From Schistocephalus solidus (Eukaryota > Platyhelminthes > Cestoda > Diphyllobothriidea > Diphyllobothriidae), in assembly GCA_017591395.1 (NCBI GenBank), contig WEDG01000327.1, forward strand, positions 124,001 to 188,000: 64,000 nucleotides of DNA. Reading direction: 5' to 3'. Position numbers and translations under genes: made by a program. Every line of letters begins with the position of its first letter. Within the stretch, counting starts at the first letter, position 1. Positions 41,801 through 53,800 of this stretch are shown in pieces. A model generated the notes under the pieces. The model made no database searches, was not told where the DNA came from, and saw nothing but the letters and a program-made list of their open reading frames with translations.

Positions 41801-44800
41801 TCCTCAAGGAGGCATTCTGGGGCCACTCTACGTACCGATTCAGTTATGACTCCCTTCAGCGTCTGCGGACTGTTGAGCTTGGTAGCACTCTAGATACACT
41901 AGCCTTTGACTACCAAAACCCACTCTTTCCATACTTGGTAGGTTTCTTATGAGACGCTTTTCTTTGGTACGCTATTTTCTTCGCAAGTTCGACCAACACC
42001 AGTCTTTGCTCCTTTTATGCAGCGTACAGAAGTGTCCGTTAGTGGTGCCGGCACCTACCGGCTGATCTACAACCACGCGTCAGCAGACAGCCCCAATGAG
42101 AGTAATCTGGGCCTCTCGCATGTAGTCACTCCATCAGGCCTCTACCGCTCCTTCTCCAGCTTCACCAGTGTGGGTGTGCAACGGTTCAGTTTCATGCCCT
42201 GGTCCTCTGCTCCGAGCTCCTTCATCTTCGATTGGGAGACCCGGATGTTGCCAACAGCCAGTGTGGGCCTGTCCTTGGCCCGCTTCACCTGGCCCAGTGG
42301 ACGCCGAATTAACGTCCTCAACTCAAAACGCCTCATTGTCTATGACAACATCCGCATTTACTGGTCCTCTGGCCCTCCTGCATCACCCCTAGATGCACCT
42401 TTTGTCATCCTCACGGACGCCATGGTAGATTTCAGCATTGAGCAGTATCGCGACTACGGCACGGGTCGTCTGCCTACGGCAGTGCGGGGCCTTTTGTCGT
42501 TGGCCGGCACCGGGGCCGTCAGGCCAGAGCTTGGTGGCTTGCTGGCTTATAGTTATGAGTACGAGTACGACTCAAACTTTCGGGTGAGTTCCACTTCCTA
42601 TCTCCCAGGCGGCTGTTTTGAGTTACTGCAGACTGTTATCTATCAGCTCACCTTCCTCCCCCCCTCCCCAATTAATCTCACAGTACAATCGCTTCTATTC
42701 GTTAAACCCTATTTTTCGTCCAGTTCTTCTTTTCTTTCTGGCGAAGTTCGAATACTTCCCCTGAGCCTATTCTGGGAAGGTCAGCTATTTGAAATCGAGG
42801 TCCAGTCTTTGAGAATTTGATCTTTGTCGGCTACGACGGGAAAATTCGCAGTCGCTTGGAAATAATGCTTCAGCGAAACGTGGTTACTCCCTTCTCCTCC
42901 GGAGCTCCAGGCTGGAAATGGCTCTTTTGGTTTCCTGTCCGCCGCGAAATGTGAATCAAAACAGAAAGATCATGTTATGTTCTACAGCCAGATGCACCTG
43001 GAGAGACTCAGAAAGCGGAGTTCACTGAGTTATTGCACTGCTGACGTTCGGATGAGTTTGGTCAGCCCAGCATTGTCAAAACGTTAAATGCATGAAATCA
43101 AACAGAAACGCAAATGACTTGCAGGGCTAGTGGGTCCTTAACCAATCGCTTTTTCTCTCCTTGCGTTTTCTCTGCCTTTTGGCGATCTTGACAGCTGCGT
43201 TCGTTACGCGTCGTCACTTCGATTGAGGCTGGCTGTAGCCTCCGCAGGGCGTTGTTCTCGTTTATTCTCCCCTCTCGAGTGAGTTCATCGTCCGGCCGTA
43301 TCTGCGCGCTTTTCACATATTCTGTGTGATCATCGTGACCTGGTCTTCGTCTCTGTACGGACTTTCGAAGTGCAGGAAGCCAGAGGTGCTTTTTGCTCGA
43401 GTTATCATCTGCATACCACACTCGTAGTGTACATCGTTCTGTCCTTGGGCTTCCTCGGCCTAAGATGGCCGCTACCTGAGGGTCAAAATTATGCCCTATT
43501 TCGCAAAGATACGTGGCAAGCTGAGGTTTTGGGTTCAGCCTCCGAGTTGCCAATTTGCGCTGATCTTCGCTCGATTCCAGTAATTCGATTCATCAGGACA
43601 AATTTGGCTGTTGGACAAAGTAGCACAAACCCATTGGGATTAAGCAAACGTAATATAATTTATGATAAAATGGGAGCATAGTACACTGCACGAATTGTGA
43701 ACACCATCTATAACCGGAAGTGCTATTAAAGCTCACATTGGCATTTTAGTAGGTTTTGGCATTTTTCTTTGAACCCCTTCTCGGAAAGCGACACGGACCT
43801 ACCGTTGTTCTTGCAGCACACCACATGAATGCCAGCCTACTAATAAGTTGCAATTCATGCAGAACTGGAGATGGGGAACTGGACAACCGTGATATCTCCG
43901 GAAACAAACTAAATTTGTGCACCTGTCTCGAGTAAGGTTACTTCCTCCCCTGTGATACTTCATGATAGTTCTGTGCTTGATTTGACCATTCCTAAGATCA
44001 ACGACTTCTTAAAGCTGTTAGCCTATGCGCTTCCTCGCCAAAGCAGAAGCTTATATTTTTAGGCGTCATTATACTTGAATTTGCCTTCCTGTCATTTAAA
44101 AAGAAAACAGTAAGGCACTGCCCATTTAAGGTTGACCTTCTATCCTTTTGTTCACGTCATGTGGCCTGCATAAAATTTATACATTTGGGATAGGCTGTAT
44201 ATGCTATTCTAGCCCCTGTTTAGCAGACTGCTGTACGTGCCTTTCCTAAATCTTCCTTTCAGCCTTCCAGTATCCGTTCATGTCTTCTTCCACCTCTGGG
44301 TGGTCACCGTCACAAAAGTGAGTCCTCAACCATTTCACCAACCGTCTTTACCACTGCGAATCCACTTGTCTGTCACAACACTCAACTCAACTTCCGCGAC
44401 TGGTCCGGCTATACGATCAGTCCTCTTGAGGTTGATATTGTCTACGAGCCTTTGACCACATCTGTCACCTGGACCCCTGGTGGTCTGCGGTTGCACAGAC
44501 GTCGGGATAATCGGGGAAGACTGTGTGCCATTGTTCTTGAGGAGGTAAATATTTCGGTTTCGGAAACCTGCCTGTTTTTACTTTATCCTTGCCGTCATTC
44601 ATCTGTATGTTTTTTTTAGGTTCCAATTAGAAAGCTACCTTTATTCAACATGACCTACAGTTACGACGGTGAACTCCTCTACCCCTCAGACGTGACCATT
44701 GAGAGGTTTGGTGAAGTGCCAAGATACACTCGATTCCAGCGTGGTCCCGGTGGGCGAATCGAGGGTGTGGAAAACGAGGAGGTGGGCTCGAGTAGACTGC

Positions 44801-47800
44801 AGCACCTACAGGTCGTGTTCAACGAGGAAGCTCGCCTTGCAGAGTTGCGTCACTACGTATCGGACTCCCAGTTTATTGCAGGACGTCACTCAGGCGAGAG
44901 CCAACGGGTCTCCACTAAATTCACCTATGATTCGCGTGGTCTGCTTTCCAGTCTCGGCCACTGGAAGTATCACTTTGACGAGGACGGGCTTTTGACTGAG
45001 CGTCATTGGGAAAAAGACCAGGAGGAAGTGCTCGATCGTTTTGAATACGACAGTAAGGGCCTTCTACGCTGGGCTCGAAGGTGGGTCTATCGCAAGGAGA
45101 GGTCAAAGAAATCGTCCCCCTCTCAGACTGGCAGAAAGATGGTGCCTCCTGGTGACGCCTGTTCAGGCTTCCCCTGTTTCCCCTGGGAGGCTGGCATGCC
45201 GACAGACTTCAGCATACAGTATCTGTATGATGCGGAGGATCGACTGGTGGTTATGCGCAACACCCTGACTATCACAGATCTTGTGCAGTTCTTTTATGCT
45301 GACCCCGAGAATCGAAACCGTCTTACTGCGGTGTTCCATCATGGCCGTGGAAGGGCCTACTTTTTATCCTATGATCAGGAACAGGGTTTTCTTTTTGCCG
45401 TTGAGGAGAGAGCTCTGGCCTCTACCACAGCCGAAAATGCCTCAGCCCCTCTGACTTCTCAGAAGTTAGCACTCTACCTTGTACTCCCCGATGCCAATGG
45501 CTCCCCGGTGGCCCTATTTGATTCTACAAAGGTTCGTCTTGATAACCGTATTTCTTTAAACTTTCTCTTTCTGTTTGCCTAGTGCCCACTTGCCTCTTTC
45601 CTCTGCAGATGCTCTGGACGGCTGAGTATAGCTGCACTGGTAGCCGACGCTTCCTTCATCAGCCCTGGCAGTCCTCGCCTGATGAAGAAATCGTGTGGCT
45701 AGGCTATGGTGGCAATCTTATTGACCCGCACACCGGATTCCTCTTTCTCCTGCCTGCCTGGCAGGCTTACGACCCAGTGGGGTCCACGGCAACTGCCCCA
45801 GATTGGCGCAGAGCTCCCAACTGGCGCCTGCAGAATTCTGGACACCAGCCTTACCTCCTGGACCTGCACCGTTGGGAATTGGATGGTAGAGACCCCCTGG
45901 CCCTCTTGCAAGCTGCAGTTACTCAGCCGGCCTGGTGGATTCGCCGCCTGGATCCCAACGTTGAGCGCATGCTGCCGCACTTTGAAGTGGAGACCGGACG
46001 CGTGCTTAAGAGCAGCCTCGAGGTGACTTCGGTGATAGATGGACCCCTTCCCACCGGTTGCGGTCTGTGTCCGCTCTTCATGCTCAACAACAAACACCTC
46101 GGTCAGGCCACCGAGATAAATGAGGATGTGGAGCGCCTGGGAATTGTTGACTGGCCTCGGCTGTCTGCTCAAACCATCTTCGATCCGCGTGTAATGCTGC
46201 GCGCTGTCAAGCCATCCGATTGTGCTGTGACTCACCTGCATATTCACACGGTCCCTCCCATGTTTGGTAACCAGGTATGCAGGCATTTATCATCCGACGC
46301 TGTTACATCAGCCCCAGAAGGAGTGGGTGTTTGAAATGAGTTTTTACAGCTTTTTAATTTCCTCAGAAATTACTTGCTAACTTGCAGTAAATCTATCTAT
46401 TTGAAGATTTTTAGGCGTAGACTGAAACTTTAATATGAATGTTTTGGCCGACTTCTATCAGCCGCAGTGGGATAACCGCGTAATATTCATTAAAATGCCA
46501 ACAGGCAGCAAGTGTTTTATACGCAAGACTTACTAGAGACATCACATTGACAGCACACGTACTCACTAAAAGCTCAGACACATGTTTCGCCGACATTCTG
46601 CGGCTGTTTCACACAGTTGCAACTGAGTTTTTCATCGTTTGCTTTAATGTGTGTGGATAGTTTGCCCTTCTAGCGCATACCCGGGAAGGGGAGGGGAAGG
46701 GGCGTAGCAACGCTAGCAGTCTCTTGCCTTTCTGATAATGTTTCAGTGGTAAGACTAGGTCAAGGCGATGGAATTTGGACACTTAAACCAGAATTCGTTA
46801 ACTTGGATTCAACGTCGATGTGAGTTTCCACTAAAATATAATATTTTTTGACTAGCTCGCAGCCCCAGGTTTTCTGCCAACCCTTATCCTTCCAAACTAG
46901 AACTCTTATGTCGTTGTGGCAGGTCAAAATACCTCAGGTTTATTATAACGACCGAAAGATCACGCATAATCATCAACTGGTACCAAACTCTCACCTGTGT
47001 CTCCTCGAAGCTGGGCTCTGCCTAGCAGCCACACCCCGGTCAACCATCAGGACCAGCGGACTAAACCAGGTGAGGGTCTCCGGTGTTGTGTGTGCCTCCA
47101 CACCCGGTATGTATGACTCCGAAATTTCCACCACCACCAACCCCCCCCCCCCCCCCCCGTCTCAAAAGTCCTACGGCTTGAAAGGTTATCTGATTGTGGA
47201 GATGGGGTGGAGAGTGAGGTCGACGGTTCAGCGCATGTTCCTCACTATAAACAATATGACGCGCTTGAAACTATCACGGTGCGCTAGAAGCCATGGCTTG
47301 GAAGGTTGCCAGTTGACGGGATAACTTGGATCGCTTGGTCAGCCCAGTGTGTATTTTGTGTAGAGTGGCTGACTGGCGGACTGAGAGTCAGGCTGCAATG
47401 CCTCCTTAATGTGGCCTTTATGGCACTCCCACTCCGTGAGATCCGAGCCAGGTATGGTGGCACGCCCAGGGGTGGCTCCGGCCGCGCCAGCCACCTACGT
47501 CTTCTCCCGCCCCGGTCTTCTTGACTCTTTCATGACACCGGGCTGAGGTGGGGAGGAGGAGAGAGGGCATTAGCTGCAGCGCAAGTCTTCTCTCACTAAA
47601 CTAAATCACGCGCAAGTCAACGACCCTGCACCAACCTTCTGTGGGGCATACGGCGGACCTCGTCGAAATACACGGTTGAACTATCGTACCCTCTAAACGG
47701 GCCACGTGGTAGATGCGTTGGACCAACACGGGGGCCACATTAGGGCACGGCAGGTGTTATTCGGGTTGCGCTTCCATAACAAATGCCGAACATAGGGGAG

Positions 47801-50800
47801 TGTAGTGGCACGCCTAGGGGCGGCTAGAGCCTAGAGGCCCCGGGCCGCGCCATCCACTTGCGCTTTCTCCCATATCCGGTCTTCTTGACTCTGTCTTGAC
47901 ACCGAGCATAGATGCGGGAGTAGCAAAGAGTTCGGTAGATGCAACGCAAGGCTGCTATCACTTTAAACAAAATCACGCGCAAATCAGCGTACCTGCACCA
48001 CAGTTCTGTGGAGCATACGGTGGACATCGTCGGACTACGACGGTCCAACTGTCGTCGTGTGTGTATGTGTGTGCCCCCTAAACGGGCCACGTGGTAGATG
48101 CGTTGGACCAACACGGGGGCCACATCAGGGCACGGCAGGCGTTATTCGGGTTGCGCTCCCATAACAAATGCCAAACATGTGGGTGTGGTGGCACGCCCAG
48201 GGGTGGCTCCGGCCGCGCCAGCCACCTGCGCCCTCTCCCATCTCCGGTCTTCTTGACTCAGGTGGGGGAGGAGGAGAGAGTGCGGTAGCTGCAGCGCAAG
48301 GCTACTATCACTTAAAACTAATTCACGTGCAAGTCACCGTCCCTGCACCACCTGGTGTGGAGCATACGGTGGACCTCGTCGAAATCGACGGTCGAACTGT
48401 CGTGTGTGTCTGAGCTGCTCGGGTGAGTCCGCTCACGCAAGTAGCCTGGAATATTCGTTCCATTTTAGACAATCCGAGGAGCAACCGCTCGGAACAGAGG
48501 ACTGCGCTAGTCGTTTGTGAACTGGCCCGCTACAAGCTGTATATTGCTGCTCTGAGCGAGAGCCGATGCTCTGAGGAGGCTAAGCTTGAGGAGGTGGGTG
48601 CCGTTTACACCCTCTTCTAGAGCGGCCGACCAAAAGCAGAGCGACGCGACGCTGGTGTCGCATTTGCCATCCGGAACGACATCGTGGGACGTCTGCCTTG
48701 TCTGCCGCAGGATATAAATGATCGCCTGATGAGCCTCCGCCTGCCTCTTCGGGGAGACAATTTCGTCACTATCATCAGCGCCTACGCGCCCCCGATGACG
48801 AGCTCTAATGCGGCGAAGGACAAATTCTACGAGGACCTGCACGCCCTCCTGGTGACTGTGCCGTCGGCGGACAATTTTATTGTCCTTGATGACTTCAACG
48901 CCCGCGTTGGGACATACCACGCTGCCTGGCAGGGAGTGATGGGTCCCCACGGTCTCGGTAGCTGTGACGATAACGGCCTTCTGCGAACCTGTACGGAATA
49001 CTGTCTCCTGCTGACCAACACCTTCTTCCGCCTTCCGACGCGGGAGAAGGCCACGTGGATGCTGCTGGGCTATGTGCTCATCCGCAGGCGACATCGACAG
49101 GACGTGCTGGTAACCAAGGCGATCCGCGATGCCGATGTTTGGATGGATCACCGCCTCGTCATCTCCAGGATGAGGATCCGACTTCAAATCTGACGAAGGC
49201 CCCAAGGTAAGCGACCGCCAAGTAAGTTAAATACTCTTTTATCTAAATGTCCCGCCCACTATTTGAAATCAGCAACCAGATAACCCAGAAACTAGAGGAC
49301 ATGCATGCTCCAAATACTAAAGCCATCGTGGAGACACGATGGTGTTAACTGCGAAATGCCATCTAGTCCACCGCCCTCGAAGCCCCTGGACGCGCACGCC
49401 GTCAACACCAGGACTGGTTTGACGAAAATGACGCCGATCTCAGCAACTTACTCGCGGATAAGAATGGACTACACAAAGCCTACATGGACCTTCGGACTGA
49501 CGCCACCAAAGCAGCCTTCTTCGGATGCTGCCGCCTTGTACAGCAACGGCTGCGGGAGATGCAGGATGCCTGGATGTTCTGAAAGGTGGCGGAAATCCAG
49601 GGGTATGTGGACCGCAATGAAATGAAAATCTTGTCCAAAACAATTAATGTCATTTACGGTTCCTATATCAAGGAAACCACACCGCTGCCTAGCTCTGACT
49701 TACAACACTTCTGACTGCGAGATCCGAAATTCTGAAGCGCTGGGACGAGTACTTCAAAAGTGTCCTTAATTGCTCATCAGCTATCTCCGATGCTGCCATT
49801 AACCGGCTCCCTCAAGTGGGCATGAACAAAGACCTGGATCTGCCGCCTTCCCTACCAGAAACCATCCGGGCCGTGCAACAGATTTCCAGCAGTAAAGCAC
49901 CGGGATCCGACGCAATCCCACCGGAAGTCTACAAGCACGGCAGGTCCCGGCTGATGGCAGAACTCACAACACTCTTCCAGGAGATGTTCCGCCAAGGTCA
50001 TGTCCCTCGGGATTTCAAAGACGCGACCATCATCCATCTCTACAAGCGAAAGGGGAACCGGCAACTCTGTGATAACCACAGAGGCATCTCGTTACTCAGC
50101 ATCGCCGGGAAGATCTTCGCCCGTATCCTTCCCAATCGTCTGAACGGTCACCTAGAGCAGGGGTTGCTCCTGGAATGCTTCCGAAGACACAATGGAACAA
50201 CCGACATGATCTTTGCCGCCCGCTTATTACAAGAGAAGTGCCAGGAGATGCGAACTCTCCTTTACACTACCTTCATGGATCTGAAGAAAGCCTTTGTCAC
50301 GGTGAATCGCGACGGACTGTGGAAAGTCATGCAGAAATTCGGCTGTCCTGAGCGTTTCACGCACATGGTGCGTCAGCTTCATGTCGGGATGACGGCGCGC
50401 GTCACAGACAACGGGACGGTATCCGAAGCATTCACTGTGACCAACGGAGTGAAGCATGGCTGCTTTCTGGCCCCCACCCTGTTCAGTCTCATGTTCTCTG
50501 CTATGCTGATGGACGCCTACTGTGATAAGCAGCCTGGGATCCGCATCGCCTACAGAACTGATGGGCACCTTCTCAACAGTCGGTGTATGCAGGCATCAAC
50601 GCGCGTGTCTACGGCTACAGTCCATAACTTGCTCTTCGCGGACGACTGCGCCCTTAACACCGTGGCGGAGGAGGACATGCGAAGGAGCATGGACCTCTTC
50701 GCCGAAGGCTGCGCCAATTTTGGATTAACAATCAGTACAGCCAAAACGGTTTTCATGCACCAGCCGCCACCCAGCGCGGAATACAATGCTCCCCGAATCA

Positions 50801-53800
50801 ATTTCAATGGTGCTCAACTCAAAAATGTGGAAACCTTCGCTTATCTGGGAAGCACGCCGTCATGCAACACAAGAATCGACGACGATGTTGCTCAACGGAT
50901 CACCAAAGCTAGTCAGCGGGCTGCAGGTTTTCACCTGAACATCAAACTGAAGATGTACAAGGCCGTCACCTTGACGACACTCCTTTATGGAGCGGAGACC
51001 TGAACCGTCTGCTCGAACCAAGCCAGAAAGCTTAATCACTTCCATCTCAGCTGCCTCCGCAGAACACTGAAGCTGAGATGGCAAGACAGGATCCCGGCCA
51101 CGGAAGTCCTGGAGCGGACCTGAATCCTCAGCATCCACGTTATGTTGAGGCAAGTGTAATTGCGATGGAGCGGCTACCTGGTGGCCGTTCAACCCTCTTT
51201 TGCGTGAAATCCTGGTGCTTGTGTTTTGGGGGCCAGATCCTGTACGTAGTGCATGTAGATGAGGTCACCAGCAGCTGCCACTTCTTCCATATCAGACAAG
51301 TGACCGGTTCGGACGGTGGTCTGATTGTGGGTGTGGGGGAGAGTGTGAGGTCGACGGCTCAGCGCATGTTCCTCATTAGAAATAATCTGACGCGGTTGGA
51401 ATTATCATGGTGCGCTAAAAGCCGTGGCTGCGAAGGTTGTCAACTGACGGGATAACTCGCACCGCGTTGTCAGCCCAATGTGTGTTTTGTGTGGAGTGGC
51501 TGACTGGCGGGCTGATAATTAGGCTGCAATCGCTCCTTCTTAATGTGGCCTTTATGGCACTACCTCTCAGTTTGGATCTGAGCCGCCGTCTTTTGTGTTG
51601 TCGCGTTCTTTTTGTTGGTGTTGAACCACAGTGCGTTGGCCTGCGACCTCTCCCATCTCCGGTCTTCTTCACAGTGTCTTTAGACCGGGTCCAGATGGGA
51701 GAATGGAACAGAGAGTGAGGTAGATGAAGCGCATGTGTAATCTCACTATAATCCAGCGAGAGTTACCGTCCCTACACTGCACGGTGATTATTGTCTAACA
51801 CGACGGTCGAACTATCCTGTGTGTGACACTCGTTAGAACGGGATGGAGGAAGGCTGGGTCCGCCAGTGCGCTCCAGCTCCTCTCCAGTCGGCTTACCTCA
51901 GGCCTTACAGCAAAGCTGGATAGGTTTGGTCATGTCGTGTCGTTTAAGGCTCTCTTACTGGATTACAACCCCGGCTTAAAAGTTATCTCTCACCCTCAAA
52001 ATTGCCTGACTAATTGCTGCGTTGCCTCGTGATCTGATTTCAATAACCTGGTCGCAGCCTATCTCTTCAACACACCCGGTTCTAGGAGAAGTAGGTTTCT
52101 CGCTCCTTTGGAACAGCAACGAGGAAATCTTAGTCTGAATTGGGAAGTGTCTGAGCCTCGTGCCCGAAAATCCGACTGCATCAATATATAATCTACAGTA
52201 AATTTGCTATTTCATGAAGTGCATCGAATGGTTACTTTATAAGCACAATTAACAAGTTGAATGATACGATTCTTTATGGATGTGCATTTCACGTTCTTAA
52301 ATAACCTCGTAATTAGAACCTTTTTTAACCGATTAAATTATAAATTTAAGGAGGGCGTTATCTGCTACCAAAGGAGAACAAGAAAAAAATATTTTTATTT
52401 ATCAAATGTATTTGCATGTATCCATTCATTGAAAGTGAATTAGCAAATCGTACTACTCGGGTAGTCATTTTTTCAGTGTAATTTTTTCAGATGGTCAGAA
52501 AGAAGCTCGTTGAAAAGCCGGCATCCTGACGTGCTTGAAATATCTATCAGATTATTCCGCACGATAATCAATTTTATAACCCTACTTCTTTATCATGTTT
52601 GAAAAGAAAACACATTTCAGAAGACCAGTTGGCAAGCGTGCGCGTGCTTTCGATAAATTATCATTGGGCCAGTACATTTATATGGAAACGGGGTAAAAGC
52701 TAAAACATACGATCAATAATGTGCGTCTTTTCATACAAGTGAGTCATATGAATTGGGGGGGGGGGTTTGAGGTAAGAGACAGCTGGGTTGGTGGGGTAGT
52801 TTGATGGGACCCTATAAATCACACGGAAGACTTCGTTGGGGTCGATTAACATTTAACGGGATAGCCCATCTACTGCGTTTACGCCAACACTAGGTTGACT
52901 GGTGCGGAGGGACTGACTGAGCCTTGCTTATACGCGGGACTTCTTCGCTTGTGGGCAGGACACAGTTAGTCTTTGCGCAAAATTCCAGAGAGCGTGAATA
53001 TTTCCGCATCACAGGCCTACTAACCCAAACCTCAACCCTAAATTTGACCCTTACCTTAACCCCAACCTTAACCAAAACCCCATCGTAACCCTAACACTAA
53101 CTGTAGTCTCTCTGGAAGTTAGCACAAGGCCCTCGAAATAGGGGCAGTGTATATTCTCGTGTCATTCCAACTTGTGAAAATGTCCCAGCGTAGAACGCCA
53201 AGATACGAACAGTCCCTCTGCGTCAGTCTGCCTGTTGTGAGTGTAAATAGGGCATTAATTAATGCCGTTGGTTTTCTTGGATGTCAGAACCGGACTGGTG
53301 CCTAGTTATAAAAACGGTATTTGAGGGGGACACCGTGTTTGCCTACAACCTGCAATCGTATGCCATTTTGTTTTATTGTCATTTCAACAAGACCTCCGAG
53401 GAGATCGATTGATCATCTAGTATGTAGTCACCAGAATGTACATGCACCTGAATGAACCAGGACCGGTCTCTGGGAATTCTTTAGTTTGCTCTCCTCAAGT
53501 TTCGATATTTTCGTAACCAACACGCATGCGTTTGTGCATGTTTAGGTCAGTTTTTCGCTTTCCGTGGATGGAACGGTCAGCGTATACCCTGCAGCCACCT
53601 CCGACACCTCGAACGGATTGAGGAAGCATCAAATGATCTCGGCCGCGAAAAATTGCCCGCGTACTATTGCTTGGTACGAAGCTCATGGACTCCTGGTATA
53701 TCTCGCCGCCCTCCTCCTCCTCCTCCTCGTCCCAAAAAAACCTACCCCTGGTCTGGCTGTAACTACATCATTTGTCCAACTATTTGTCAAAGTCACGCCT

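Larger units (their letters stand above)
48411..51190 (+). mobile_element. APE-type non-LTR retrotransposon (LINE), inactive
   Basis: An endonuclease frame (48423-49193) and a reverse transcriptase frame (49816-51003) lie in sense orientation to teneurin, in its last intron. A degenerate 620-base region between them changes frame. Stops at 48618, 51001 and 51121 interrupt otherwise continuous similarity. APE plus RT with no LTR fits an RTE/CR1/Jockey-like LINE; I cannot settle the clade. Confidence 0.88.
51831..53545. other. end of intron 23
   Basis: AT-rich sequence with the MITE-like arm (52450), the start of duplicated unit 1 (52477), a G run near 52756 and the telomere-like tract (53020). 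Nothing else is recognised before the terminal exon. Confidence 0.55.

Noticed and set aside
44237..44455. 72-codon plus-strand frame over exon 21
   Set aside because: It does not reach the donor at 44545 and lacks similarity, while the phase-0 frame from 44263 does both.
47130..47160. CRISPR array or other bacterial-type repeats in the tandem units at 47-48 kb
   Set aside because: The repeats are hundreds of bases long without spacers, in an animal gene context. They are LINE leader units.
48507..49205. 232-codon minus-strand open frame
   Set aside because: It is the antisense shadow of the LINE endonuclease, whose sense frame has the catalytic motifs in order.
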